Shown here: piece after piece, positions 34,695 through 42,770 of the stretch | Position numbering within the stretch: position 1 is the first letter of the stretch | Layout of the letters: each line of letters starts with the position of its first letter | NCBI GenBank assembly: GCA_949505625.1 | Contig: CATBQD010000011.1 | Span: 1-57,598, forward strand | Reading direction: 5' to 3' | Length of the DNA: 57,598 nt | DNA from: an uncultured Bacilli bacterium | GTDB taxonomy: Bacteria; Bacillota_I; Bacilli_A; RF39; UBA660 | The notes under the pieces: model-generated | Databases searched by the model: none | Seen by the model: only the letters and a program-made list of their open reading frames with translations | Told to the model about the DNA's origin: nothing | Program-made: the position numbers and the translations under genes

Positions 34695-35840
34695 TTACAT
34701 TCCTACAAATGCCATATATGACATAAATGCCATAAAAATTATCATCATAATCCAACCATTTATTTTTTCAAATGTAGTAGAATGATATTTTACTCCAAGA
34801 GCAATGGTTATTAAAGTCCCACCTATTAAACCACCAATATGAGCCGCATTATCAATTCCACTAACCATAAATCCTAAAAGAAGGTTTAAAATAATTAATG
34901 GAATTAGTTGCGATTTCATTACATTTCCTAAATAAACACGATAATGATATCCAAAATATAGCATTGCTCCAAAAAGACCAAAAATAGCCCCTGATGCTCC
35001 AACACTTGCTCCTGTTGTAAATAACATAGACATTAAATTACCTGTAATCGCACTTACTAAATAAATAATTAGGAACTTTGTTTTTCCAAAAAAGCTTTCT
35101 AACTGAGGCCCTATCACATAAAGGCAATACATATTGCACATTAAATGGAGCATTCCTGCATGCATAAAAGCGCTTGTAATTAAACGATAGATTTCTCCAT
35201 CTCTAACATATTCTGCAATGTTTGCTCCGTAATAAGCAGTTTCCTGAATTCCATATAATAATTCAAAAAAGAACACAAATACATTAATTGCGATTAATGA
35301 ATAAGTTACAAAAGGTTTTTTCATTTTAAATACAGATTCTATTTTTGCAGAATCTTCTTGATTTTTTTTATTCAAATCTTCTGTTATTTTTACAAATAAT
35401 TCTAATCCTTTTTCTTTGAAATCGGTATCTTCTAAAATTTTAGGAAATTTATCTTTTACTTCTTTACAATTTTCTAAATCTTCCATAGTTTCTATTTCAA
35501 CAACAGAAACATGTTCCACTGAATTTTTGAAATCGTTTAAATGTACATTATCTCCTAGATTTAGAAAAATACTAAGAGCATCCATTTTAAAAGAAAACGT
35601 TTTACGTTTAATTCTTCTAATAATTTGTTTGGTTTTAAATAAATCAAAGTTTAATTGTTCATCATTATGAATATAATTTGATACAATTCTTATAATTTTA
35701 CAATCGCTCTCTAGATTTTCAAGCCAAATTTCATTTTGGGCACCATGTAAAATAATAGGACTGTATCCTTCTTCAGTAATAAAATAATGAAGTAATCGCA
35801 TTACCAATTCATCATTTCTACTGATAATCATTTCTTCCAT
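34695..35840 (-). CDS. Rhomboid intramembrane serine protease with N-terminal cytosolic domain
   Basis: A 381-aa rhomboid of GluP/YqgP type. Residues 1-165 are soluble. The rhomboid core follows (about 170-370), with the catalytic serine in GASGAIFGLFGA and the catalytic histidine in NAAHIGGLIGG, plus HLMCNMYCLYVIGPQLE after the first helix. Such proteases cleave within membrane helices; YqgP processes a magnesium transporter and helps membrane quality control in Bacillus. This N-terminal region contains none of the TPR repeats seen in YqgP. ATG follows GGAGGAATC. Confidence 0.9.
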   Translation of the reverse strand: MEEMIISRNDELVMRLLHYFITEEGYSPIILHGAQNEIWLENLESDCKIIRIVSNYIHNDEQLNFDLFKTKQIIRRIKRKTFSFKMDALSIFLNLGDNVHLNDFKNSVEHVSVVEIETMEDLENCKEVKDKFPKILEDTDFKEKGLELFVKITEDLNKKNQEDSAKIESVFKMKKPFVTYSLIAINVFVFFFELLYGIQETAYYGANIAEYVRDGEIYRLITSAFMHAGMLHLMCNMYCLYVIGPQLESFFGKTKFLIIYLVSAITGNLMSMLFTTGASVGASGAIFGLFGAMLYFGYHYRVYLGNVMKSQLIPLIILNLLLGFMVSGIDNAAHIGGLIGGTLITIALGVKYHSTTFEKINGWIMMIIFMAFMSYMAFVGM

Positions 35841-35940
35841 TTTAGATTCCTCCAGTCGTTAAACATTATATCAAAAACAATATATTTGGTCAAAATGTAT
35901 ATTTTATTTTCACCCTCATAAAATAATCATAGGAGGGATT

Positions 35941-36390
35941 ATGAAAAAAATACTTCTTTTTATTGGTTTATTGCTTCCTTGGTTTTTAGGAAGCGTATTT
36001 GCAATGAACACTTCTTTTTATAAGGAAATCAATCTTCCATCTTTTGCTCCTGCTCCTACCATCTTTGCAATCGTTTGGCCTATTTTATATATTTTAATTG
36101 CTTGCAGTAGCTATCTTATTTTTAAAGAATATGGAAAAAAAGAAAAAGAATATAATCAGATTTTATTTATCAATTATTTATTCAATCAATTATATCCACT
36201 ACTCTTCTTTCAATTTCAATCTTTATTTTTTAGCTTTGTAGATACTGTCGCACTATTTTTAAGTACTTTATTTTTGTACTATGAAAGCAAAAGTTTAAAT
36301 AAAACAAGTTCGAAATTATTGCTTCCTTATTTATTTTGGAATTTCTTTGCACTCGTTTTAAGTGTTACTATTTATTTTATGAATCTTTAA
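35941..36390 (+). CDS. TspO/MBR family protein
   Basis: A 149-aa protein of the tryptophan-rich sensory protein family with five membrane helices. The NTSFYKEINLPSFAPAPTIFAIVWPILYILIA region is the family's most conserved part (SFAPP-type segment, FxIVWPILY). TspO members bind porphyrins or cholesterol and affect stress responses. This copy has fewer tryptophans than usual. ATG follows GGAGGG. Its end overlaps by 14 bp the convergent rluD gene with no hairpin between. Confidence 0.85.
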   Translation: MKKILLFIGLLLPWFLGSVFAMNTSFYKEINLPSFAPAPTIFAIVWPILYILIACSSYLIFKEYGKKEKEYNQILFINYLFNQLYPLLFFQFQSLFFSFVDTVALFLSTLFLYYESKSLNKTSSKLLLPYLFWNFFALVLSVTIYFMNL

Positions 36391-37270
36391 ATTGTTTTAC
36401 AATATTTAAGAAACTCTCAGGCAGTTCACTATCAAATTCCATATATTTTCCAGTACTAGGATGAATGAATCCTAGCTCTTTTGCATGTAAACATTGCCCT
36501 GATTCATCAATGATTGGGCGTTTCCCATAGACAGGGTCATTTACTACAGGATGACCTATATAATTCATATGAACACGAATTTGATGGGTCCTTCCTGTTT
36601 CTAGCATTAGTTCTATTAGTGTTGCTCTTGAAAATCTTTCTAATACTTTAAAGTGAGTAATAGAAGGCTTCCCACCTGCAATTACAGCCATCTTTTTTCG
36701 GTCAGTTGTATCTCTTCCAATCGGAGCATCTATAGTTCCAGTATCATGTGGGATAACTCCCCAAACTAAAGCTATATATTTTCTGTGTGTGCTTTTTTCT
36801 TCTAATTGCTTTGCCAAAATTTCATGAGCGTGATTGTTTTTAGCAATCACTAATAACCCTGTTGTAAATGCATCAATCCGATGAACGATTCCAGGGCGAA
36901 ATTCTCCATTGACATCACTTAAATTTTTTGAATGATATAAAAGGGCATTCACTAAAGTCCCATGTGTATTCCCAACCGCAGGATGAACAACCATTCCGTT
37001 TTCTTTATTTACAACAATAATATCAGAATCTTCATATACAATATTTAAAGGGATGTTTTCTGGCTCTGCGTTCATCTCTTCTTCTTTCGGTTCTTCAACT
37101 GTAATTATGTCTCCAATTTTAAGACTTGTACTATTTTTTACAGTTTTTCCATTTACTAAAATTAGTTGTTCTTCAATCATTTTTTGAATTTTACTTCTAC
37201 TAAAATCCAATTTTTCTATTAAATAGCCATCAATTCTTTTGGCATTTTCTATTACTTCTATCGTTTCCAT
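36377..37270 (-). CDS. rluD: RluD-type pseudouridine synthase
   Basis: A 297-aa RluA/RluD family enzyme. The N-terminal S4 RNA-binding domain (about 13-60) ends at KIGDIITVEEP. The catalytic domain contains NKENGMVVHPAVGNTHGTL and the active site IVHRIDAFTTGLLVIAKN, where the Asp after HRI is the nucleophile; the usual LDKxTSG reads IDAFTTG, a mild change. The RTHQIRVHM motif follows. Target is probably helix 69 of 23S rRNA, by family. It overlaps lspA by 41 bp with AAAGGAG before its ATG, a common lspA-rluD arrangement in Bacilli. Confidence 0.93.
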   Translation of the reverse strand: METIEVIENAKRIDGYLIEKLDFSRSKIQKMIEEQLILVNGKTVKNSTSLKIGDIITVEEPKEEEMNAEPENIPLNIVYEDSDIIVVNKENGMVVHPAVGNTHGTLVNALLYHSKNLSDVNGEFRPGIVHRIDAFTTGLLVIAKNNHAHEILAKQLEEKSTHRKYIALVWGVIPHDTGTIDAPIGRDTTDRKKMAVIAGGKPSITHFKVLERFSRATLIELMLETGRTHQIRVHMNYIGHPVVNDPVYGKRPIIDESGQCLHAKELGFIHPSTGKYMEFDSELPESFLNIVKQFKDS

Positions 37271-37721
37271 TGTTTTCTCCTTTCCATAAACTGATAATCG
37301 TTAAAAACACTCCTATTACAATGCAAATATCAGCAATATTAAATACTGGAAAGTGGTAATTAAAAATTGTAAAATCAAAAAAATCTGTTACATATCCTCT
37401 AATCAATCTATCAATTAAATTACCAAATATTCCCCCTAAAAGAATCCCATAACTCCATAATTCTAATTTGTCTAAAACTTTATTTTTTATAAAATATACA
37501 TAGATAATGTAGAGGGCTAAAAAAGACATGATAATTAAAAAGATTTGATTTCCAGCAAATAAACTCCAGGCAGCGCCTTCATTTCTAACATATGTTATTC
37601 TAAAAAAAGAAGGTATGATGGTAATACTTTGATTTAATTCTAAAAAGTGGTCCAATAATGCTTTTGATAATTGGTCAATCATTAAGCAAATCATAGAAAT
37701 ATATAGAATCCTTTTTTTCAT
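37230..37721 (-). CDS. lspA: Lipoprotein signal peptidase
   Basis: A 163-aa signal peptidase II with four membrane helices that removes the signal peptide from lipid-modified prolipoproteins. Both catalytic aspartates lie in the usual places: GNLIDRLIRGYVTDFFDF and FPVFNIADICIVIG. Several lipoprotein genes here (10553, 21440, 37776, 38432) would be substrates. The coding end reaches 41 bp into rluD in another frame, which gives this protein a hydrophilic tail (WKGENNGNDRSNRKCQKN). Confidence 0.95.
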   Translation of the reverse strand: MKKRILYISMICLMIDQLSKALLDHFLELNQSITIIPSFFRITYVRNEGAAWSLFAGNQIFLIIMSFLALYIIYVYFIKNKVLDKLELWSYGILLGGIFGNLIDRLIRGYVTDFFDFTIFNYHFPVFNIADICIVIGVFLTIISLWKGENNGNDRSNRKCQKN

Positions 37722-37757
37722 AAAATCACCTTTTTTATTATATCAAACTAGAAAGAA

Positions 37758-37777
37758 AAAGACTAGTGATAGTCTTT
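37758..37777 (-). terminator. Intrinsic terminator of the rhodanese lipoprotein gene
   Basis: AAAGACTA / TAGTCTTT stem with a GTGA loop, followed on the minus strand by TTCTTTC, overlapping the stop codon at 37776. Confidence 0.75.
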
Positions 37778-38423
37778 AATTACAAGTTACTTTCTCATTG
37801 TTGTCAATAGAACAACTATATCCATTAAATAGGATTCCAGCAGTTGCTTCTATCGTGCTTTCCTCTCCTAAAATAAAGATTCCATCTGGAATAAGATTTC
37901 CAGATAAAGAAAGCGTTTTATTATCTCCATATGTACAGGTTTTTCCATCACAAACCACTTTGAAAGGAAGGCCTGCATTATTATCCATCATTTCATTTAA
38001 ATATGTCAATTTAATACCGCTTATTACTTGGTTCAAAAGAAGTTCTGTATTATCCCTTTTTGGACTTGCTGTTTCATATCTCCAATCTTTAAAACCTCCA
38101 AAATTATAGACACTCGTATAACCTAAATCAACCAATTTTTGTGAAGCTTGTTTACTTCTATTTCCACTTTGGCAATATACCAAAATAGTTTGATCTTTAT
38201 CTTTTAGTGTTTCTTTAATTGATTCATCAATTTCATCAAGTGGAATATTAATGGCATTTTTTATATAACCGATCTCATATTCTTCTTTTGTTCTAACATC
38301 TAAAATAATTGCTTTTTCATTCATCAAATATTTAGCCTCTTTTGCGCTTATTGTTTTATAAGTTTTATTCTCACATCCAGTTAATAAAATACATAATAAA
38401 CTAATGCATAATAATTTTTTCAT
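37776..38423 (-). CDS. Lipoprotein with rhodanese domain and Cys-rich C-terminal domain
   Basis: A 215-aa lipoprotein: lipobox LTGC (Cys17), a rhodanese-like domain (about 22-115) with the active-site loop CQSGNRS, and a C-terminal domain of about 90 residues with cysteine pairs in VVCDGKTCTYG and YSCSIDNNEKVTCN. Rhodaneses move sulfane sulfur; outside the membrane one may handle thiosulfate or persulfides. The C-terminal domain is the same as in the gene immediately upstream (38432-38836). The ATG at 38423 follows TGAGGAAA; a GTG four codons earlier overlaps the upstream stop codon. The two genes form a pair. Confidence 0.8.
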   Translation of the reverse strand: MKKLLCISLLCILLTGCENKTYKTISAKEAKYLMNEKAIILDVRTKEEYEIGYIKNAINIPLDEIDESIKETLKDKDQTILVYCQSGNRSKQASQKLVDLGYTSVYNFGGFKDWRYETASPKRDNTELLLNQVISGIKLTYLNEMMDNNAGLPFKVVCDGKTCTYGDNKTLSLSGNLIPDGIFILGEESTIEATAGILFNGYSCSIDNNEKVTCN

Positions 38424-38431
38424 ATTTTTCC

Positions 38432-38836
38432 TCACTTTTTACATATAACAATATTTTTATTATCAATAGAACAAGCATAATCTCCTATAACAATATCTGT
38501 TGTTGGTTCAAAAAGCATAGTTTCTCCATCTTTTAATGTAAACGTTCCTTTTTTAGGAGTAACTTCTAATTCTATTTTCGTTCCTTTACCGTATTTACAC
38601 CCTTCATTTTCCTTACAAATAACAGTAAATGGAATGGCAATTGGTTCTGAATCAAGACTAGAAAGCTGATACTCAACCATAATTTGACTCATTACAGAAT
38701 ATACATCTTCCTGTGCTTTTTCTATTTGTTCTTGCTCTGTTTGTGTTAATTTTTCATTGTTTTTTTCTTCTTTCTCTTTATTTCCGCATCCGGTTAATAA
38801 AATACACAATAAACTAATATATAATATTTTCTTCAT
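38432..38836 (-). CDS. Lipoprotein with Cys-rich C-terminal domain, paralogue of its downstream neighbour
   Basis: A 134-aa lipoprotein with lipobox LTGC (Cys17), an acidic and glutamine-rich linker (about 20-48) and a domain of about 75 residues. That domain carries cysteines at VICKENEGCKYG and YACSIDNKNIVICKK, spaced as in the C-terminal part of the rhodanese lipoprotein downstream. The four cysteines suggest two disulfides outside the cell. Its layout also recalls small C-terminal domains of pseudopilin-like proteins in gut Bacillota. Function unknown. The stop codon is TGA. Confidence 0.75.
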   Translation of the reverse strand: MKKILYISLLCILLTGCGNKEKEEKNNEKLTQTEQEQIEKAQEDVYSVMSQIMVEYQLSSLDSEPIAIPFTVICKENEGCKYGKGTKIELEVTPKKGTFTLKDGETMLFEPTTDIVIGDYACSIDNKNIVICKK

Positions 38837-38848
38837 ACTTTTCTTTCC

Positions 38849-39670
38849 TTACTTTTTATAACGAAATAAGACAGACGGTCTATGTCCTTCTCCAGTTTTC
38901 ATTTTGGTGGTCTTTTCTACTTTGTTTGCAATAATTCTACGAAATGCAGGATCTAATAACTTTTTATCTAAAATTACTTCATACACTTGTTGCAATTCCC
39001 CTAATGTGAAATATTCAGGCATCATATTAAATACAATATCACTAGAGTTTACTTTGTTTTTCAATCTCGTAATTCCTACTGCAATTGTATGGGCGTGGTC
39101 AAATGCTAATTTTTCATTATCTACAATTTCATAAGCATAACGTTCTGTTGTTTTTGATACCAAAGTTTTTTTAGCTACAAATCGAATGCTTTCATTTCCG
39201 TTATCTAATGTTACATGCATTTCTTTTTCGTCTTCTAATACCATAACATTAAACCAAGAAGCATTAGATGCTAATGTATCTAATAATTTATTTTTATCAA
39301 CAAGTGCCATATAAGAAGTACTAATGACTCTCATTCTTGGGTCTCTATTAATATCTCCAAATGTATAAAGTTGTTCCATATAGATATTGTGTAAATTTGT
39401 TTCTGATGCAAGTACTCTTACTGCTGCATCATCAATCGTTTCCTGAATTCCTACAAATCCACCTGGTAAGCACCATTTATCTTTAAATGGATATGTATCC
39501 CTTTTTACAAGTAGAATACTGAAATATTTTTGATTTAATTTCCGGTAGTTTTCTTTCATTCCATCAGAAACACTAAATAATAAAATATCTGCGGTTATTG
39601 ACAACTTTTCAAATTTGCTTGAATCGTAAGCTTTTAAAAATTCTGCTTCACTTTTATACTCTTTTTCCAT
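38849..39670 (-). CDS. nrtR: NrtR-type regulator of NAD metabolism (Nudix-winged helix)
   Basis: A 273-aa protein with an N-terminal Nudix fold (about 20-165) and a C-terminal winged helix (FTLGELQQVYEVILDKKLLDPAFRRII). The Nudix box is degenerate (GGFVGIQETIDDAAVRVLASETNL: the RE-x-x-EE core reads RV-x-x-SE), which fits NrtR, a repressor that senses ADP-ribose rather than hydrolysing it. The C-terminal end with GHRPSVLFRYKK is typical. It lies beside nadD, nadK, nadE and pncB/pncA, its expected targets. It has its own consensus promoter (39695-39723). Operators were not identified with confidence. Confidence 0.88.
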   Translation of the reverse strand: MEKEYKSEAEFLKAYDSSKFEKLSITADILLFSVSDGMKENYRKLNQKYFSILLVKRDTYPFKDKWCLPGGFVGIQETIDDAAVRVLASETNLHNIYMEQLYTFGDINRDPRMRVISTSYMALVDKNKLLDTLASNASWFNVMVLEDEKEMHVTLDNGNESIRFVAKKTLVSKTTERYAYEIVDNEKLAFDHAHTIAVGITRLKNKVNSSDIVFNMMPEYFTLGELQQVYEVILDKKLLDPAFRRIIANKVEKTTKMKTGEGHRPSVLFRYKK

Positions 39671-39694
39671 ACCATCCCTCTTCTTTACATGTTG

Positions 39695-39723
39695 ATTATA
39701 TCATTGAACCTATAAATTATCAA
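39695..39723 (-). promoter_or_regulatory. nrtR promoter
   Basis: TTGATA, 17-bp spacer, TATAAT on the minus strand, 24 bp upstream of the nrtR ATG, immediately after the pncC-like stop codon. Confidence 0.75.
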
Positions 39724-39726
39724 GAA

Positions 39727-40224
39727 TTAACCTTTTAAATTCTTACTCTCTAATATTTCTTTTAAAGTATCTAATATTTTTTCAATTACCATATCTTTAT
39801 TTTGAAAACGTTTCTCTTTTGTCACATATAAAGAATCTGTATAACAACAATCATTCTTTTTATCATAGATTGCAAAATAGACTAAATCATCATTTTCAGT
39901 AATGTTATTTGGGTCACTTCTTTTTAGCTTTCCAGTTATTCCAACACCATAATTAGAATGAGCAAATTCAGATATTGCTTTAGCCATATCGATTGCTGTT
40001 TCCATACTATAAACGGTAAATTTATCAATAGTTTCTTTTGAAACACCCATTTTGATTTTATATTCGTTAGAATAGGTAACTGCACTATAAAGCAAAATCT
40101 CACTTGCTCCAGGAATATTCGTAATCATATTAGCGAGTCCGCCACCTGTACAAGATTCCATAGTTGCAATTTGTTCTTTTCTTTCAATCAATAAATTTAC
40201 TACTTTTTCTGCTTTTTCTATCAT
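39727..40224 (-). CDS. pncC: CinA C-terminal-like protein, probable NMN deamidase (PncC)
   Basis: A 165-aa stand-alone CinA C-terminal domain. TMESCTGGGLANMITNIPGASE holds the family's active-site serine, and YSNEYKIKMGVSKET, AKAISEFAHSNYGVGITG follow. PncC converts nicotinamide mononucleotide to nicotinate mononucleotide, feeding nadD. The GITGKLKRSDPNN stretch departs from the common GxAGP form. Placement with nadD, nadK, nadE and nrtR supports a pyridine nucleotide role. ATG after GGAGGTG. A TAAAAT/TTGAAA element lies upstream in the 160-bp gap. Confidence 0.8.
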   Translation of the reverse strand: MIEKAEKVVNLLIERKEQIATMESCTGGGLANMITNIPGASEILLYSAVTYSNEYKIKMGVSKETIDKFTVYSMETAIDMAKAISEFAHSNYGVGITGKLKRSDPNNITENDDLVYFAIYDKKNDCCYTDSLYVTKEKRFQNKDMVIEKILDTLKEILESKNLKG

Positions 40225-40362
40225 TTAATACACCTCCATTATATTTTATCATAGCAAAAGGTCTTGTTTCAAGATTTTATCTAGATATACATTCTTATCA
40301 TTTTATATAATTCATTTTTACATATCACATTTTATTTATTGCTCTCATCAACACTATAATAA

Positions 40363-40389
40363 AATAGATATGATTATGTCATATCTATT
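40363..40389 (-). terminator. Terminator hairpin after nadD
   Basis: Perfect 11-bp stem AATAGATATGA / TCATATCTATT with a 5-nt loop overlapping the nadD stop codon; the following minus-strand run (TTATTATAG) is only partly T-rich. Confidence 0.6.
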
Positions 40390-40963
40390 CATATAACCGT
40401 TGTTCTATAATATAATCTGCCACATCAGAATCTAATTCTAATAAAGCTTGTTTATTATGATTTTTAAAAAAATAACGAATTTGTGTAGAAGATAATTCAT
40501 CTTGTTCAATTGGAACGAATTCGATATGATTTTCATATTTCTTAAATTCTTTCATTAATTTATTTTTGGCATTTCCACGATTAATTACTAAAAAATGATA
40601 ATGTTCTAATAGATATTCATAATTTCTCCAATTGGGAATATCTGCTAGATTATCAGCTCCTAATATAAAATAAATCTCATCATTTGGAAATTCTTTTTTA
40701 AAATGTTCTAAAGTTTGATAGGTATAAGTTAATTCATTTTTAAGTTCATAATCAGATACTTTAAAAGAAGAATGCTTTGAAGCAATAATTTCCAACATTT
40801 CAAGCCTTTTGTTTCCATCAATTAATTCTTTTTTCTGATACTTGTTTCCTGTTGGTACAAAAATAATTTCGTCCAAAAAATGCTTGTTAATTAATTCGCT
40901 AGCCATTCGTTCATGCATCTTATGAGGAGGATTAAAACTTCCTCCAAAAATTCCTATTTTCAT
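40385..40963 (-). CDS. nadD: Nicotinate-nucleotide adenylyltransferase
   Basis: A 192-aa NadD, which joins nicotinate mononucleotide and ATP to form deamido-NAD. The nucleotide-binding start is GIFGGSFNPPHKMHERM; the usual HxGH reads HKMH, with Met in place of Gly. FILGADNLADIPNWRNYEYLL and the ISSTxIR-like SSTQIRYFF near residue 160 are intact. Length is typical. It follows nadK by 4 bp in a nadE-nadK-nadD transcript. Confidence 0.92.
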   Translation of the reverse strand: MKIGIFGGSFNPPHKMHERMASELINKHFLDEIIFVPTGNKYQKKELIDGNKRLEMLEIIASKHSSFKVSDYELKNELTYTYQTLEHFKKEFPNDEIYFILGADNLADIPNWRNYEYLLEHYHFLVINRGNAKNKLMKEFKKYENHIEFVPIEQDELSSTQIRYFFKNHNKQALLELDSDVADYIIEQRLYE

Positions 40964-40967
40964 ATTT

Positions 40968-41753
40968 TCACCTCAAAAATTTTTCTCTAATAACGGTTCC
41001 AAATGGAACATTGTGATAACGTAATCGCTTAATTTTTTTATCTCCTACTTTAGAACTAATCTTCGTAACTTCTTTGATTTCATGATTTTCACCATCTACT
41101 GTAATAATTAAATCCTTTTTCGTATCAGGTTCTAAATCAATTGATACATATTCTGGCATTACAATTGAGTTTTGTAAATTCCGATAACTACTACTATTAA
41201 AAGGTGCAATTGGAGTTAATTGTAAAGTGTGAAGTTTAAAATATACCATGCTTCCTCCAAAACTTAAGTTATAAGCGGTTGAACCAATTGAAGTGGAAAT
41301 AAGCATTCCATCTCCTTTGAATTTTTCTAATAGTTCTCCTTCTAATTTCACATTTAAAGCAAGACTATTTAATTCTTTATCTCTAACTACAATATCATTA
41401 AGGGCAACAAATTTCTTTTTTGTTTTTCCATAAACAGTTGTTTCTAAAACACCGATTTCATTCACTTTATAGTCGCCATGTTCTAAATAACTTACAAATT
41501 CTTCTAATTCATTTGGAAGTACTTCTGGTAGAAAACCTAAAGTTCCTGTATGAATACCAATATAGTAAATGCTAGGGTCAAAATGAGTTTCTTTTACCAT
41601 TCTTAAGAAGGCTCCATCTCCACCAATTGAAATAGCAATTTCATAATTTTTATCATCGATTTCAAAATTATGATGACATAAAAGTGTTGTTAGTTCTTCC
41701 GCTACTGTTTTAGAAAAATCATTTTGGTTAATAAATAGTCTTACTTTTTTCAT
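40968..41753 (-). CDS. nadK: NAD kinase
   Basis: A 261-aa ATP-NAD kinase producing NADP. The GGDG motif (SIGGDGAFLRM, near residue 45) and the later NDIVVRD and ISTSIGSTAYNLSFGG stretches define the family. The start is the ATG at 41753, preceded by GGAGGGAC; a longer in-frame start would overlap nadE. One base separates it from the nadE stop codon. Part of the nadE-nadK-nadD operon. Confidence 0.94.
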   Translation of the reverse strand: MKKVRLFINQNDFSKTVAEELTTLLCHHNFEIDDKNYEIAISIGGDGAFLRMVKETHFDPSIYYIGIHTGTLGFLPEVLPNELEEFVSYLEHGDYKVNEIGVLETTVYGKTKKKFVALNDIVVRDKELNSLALNVKLEGELLEKFKGDGMLISTSIGSTAYNLSFGGSMVYFKLHTLQLTPIAPFNSSSYRNLQNSIVMPEYVSIDLEPDTKKDLIITVDGENHEIKEVTKISSKVGDKKIKRLRYHNVPFGTVIREKFLR

Positions 41754-41754
41754 T

Positions 41755-42513
41755 TTAGTCCCTCCTATAAGTTGGAATTGCAAATTTATGAGTGTTATTT
41801 TTATGTAATCTTTCTATCGTTGCTCTATCTTGTTCTGACACTTTATTTGGATCTTCCATATAATCCGCGATTGCTTTATAAGTAACTCCTAATTTATCTT
41901 CATCTGTTTGATTTGATAAGCCATCGTTTGGAGCTTTATATAAAACTGGTTCTGGAACATTTAATTCTGCTCCTAATGCAATAACTTCATCTACTGTTAA
42001 ATCAGCAATTGGAGCAATATCATGTACGCTATCTCCACCTTTTGTAAAATATCCAACATAAAGTTCACATTTATTACTTGTTCCTGCTACTAAATAAGTT
42101 TTGTGGCTAAGCTTACTAAATAAAGCCGCCAAATAATAAACAGTAGCCATTCTAAGACGTGGTTTTAAATTAATATCACTATCTTTTGTTTCTACTTCAT
42201 TAAAGTCTCCAATATTTTTTAATTCTTCTTTAAAAGAATCGTAAATTCCTGTTAAATCAAAATTATAAAGTGGGAAACCATAATAATCACTTACTAGTTT
42301 CGCATCATTTTTATCTGTTTCTACTGAATGACATGGAAGTGTTACTCCAATTACATTCTCTTTTCCTAGGGCTTCTACAAATAAACCAGCTACAACACCA
42401 CTATCTTTTCCTCCGCTGATTCCTAATATTGCTCCATCTACATGGTTTTTGTTATAATAATCTCTAATAAAATTGATTATTCTTTCCTTTTCTTTTTTAG
42501 CATCAAATTTCAT
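41755..42513 (-). CDS. nadE: Ammonia-dependent NAD synthetase
   Basis: A 252-aa NadE, which amidates deamido-NAD to NAD using ammonia and ATP. The PP-loop SGGKDSG starts near residue 34. GTSNKCELYVGYFTKGGDSVHDIAPIADL is the second signature. There is no N-terminal glutaminase domain, so free ammonia is the nitrogen source. ATG after AGGAGGAAT. A 10-bp direct repeat (42580-42602) lies about 70 bp upstream and could be a regulator site. First gene of nadE-nadK-nadD. Confidence 0.95.
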   Translation of the reverse strand: MKFDAKKEKERIINFIRDYYNKNHVDGAILGISGGKDSGVVAGLFVEALGKENVIGVTLPCHSVETDKNDAKLVSDYYGFPLYNFDLTGIYDSFKEELKNIGDFNEVETKDSDINLKPRLRMATVYYLAALFSKLSHKTYLVAGTSNKCELYVGYFTKGGDSVHDIAPIADLTVDEVIALGAELNVPEPVLYKAPNDGLSNQTDEDKLGVTYKAIADYMEDPNKVSEQDRATIERLHKNNTHKFAIPTYRRD

Positions 42514-42579
42514 AATATTCCTCCTTCAAAGCTTTTTCTCTGCTTCTATATTCATTATACTTCTCATTTTCATAAAAGT

Positions 42580-42602
42580 ATAATATCAAGTAATAATATC
42601 AA
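42580..42602 (-). repeat. 10-bp direct repeat upstream of nadE
   Basis: On the minus strand TTGATATTAT occurs twice (42593-42602 and 42580-42589) separated by TAC, 13-bp periodicity. It lies in the 137-bp gap between the micro-gene and nadE, upstream of a TATAAT at 42553-42558. It could be part of promoter elements or an operator for NrtR; I did not find the same repeat elsewhere. Confidence 0.45.
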
Positions 42603-42626
42603 TTATAAGATTTGCTTATAACGTTT

Positions 42627-42652
42627 AGGAAAAGCTTTATAAGTCTTTTCCT
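42627..42652 (-). other. Hairpin at the 3' end of the micro-gene
   Basis: AGGAAAAG / CTTTTCCT, 8-bp perfect stem with a 10-nt loop, reaching into the stop codon of the 39-codon gene. The sequence after it on the minus strand is not T-rich, so it may be a weak terminator or a 3'-end stabiliser. Confidence 0.6.
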
Positions 42653-42770
42653 ATTCTGTAATAATACTTAATTGACCGCAGGCTGCTCCAGCTTTTATTT
42701 CTGCCATTGTTGCAATTGCAACAGCATAGTCATACCCATAGTTTTCTAAAGCAGCTACTATTTTTTCCAT
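42651..42770 (-). CDS. 39-aa micro-protein carrying the RlmN/Cfr-type methyl-cysteine segment
   Basis: A very small gene with an excellent ribosome site (42775-42786) inside the end of the methyltransferase gene. The first half of the product (IVAALENYGYDYAVAIATMAE) is helix-then-strand; the second half (IKAGAACGQLSIITE) contains AACGQL. In RlmN and Cfr the end of the radical SAM domain carries this same ACGQL motif, and its Cys (Cys355 in E. coli RlmN, Cys338 in Cfr) is the residue that is methylated and passes the methyl to RNA. The YGF...ACGQL spacing also fits. The RlmN-like gene three genes upstream lacks this part. I infer a separate C-terminal subunit. It is not a typical RiPP precursor. 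Confidence 0.85.
   Translation of the reverse strand: MEKIVAALENYGYDYAVAIATMAEIKAGAACGQLSIITE

Noticed and set aside
40968-41783. Longer NAD kinase with ten extra residues
   Set aside because: The extension overlaps the end of nadE and the GGAGGGAC ribosome site serves the ATG at 41753.
42651-42770. RiPP precursor peptide beside two radical SAM genes and a methyltransferase
   Set aside because: A short gene with a strong ribosome site at the end of a radical SAM cassette first looks like a RiPP precursor. The product has no leader/core boundary and its end matches the ACGQL segment of RlmN/Cfr, which the RlmN-like protein of the same operon lacks. The split-enzyme reading explains more.
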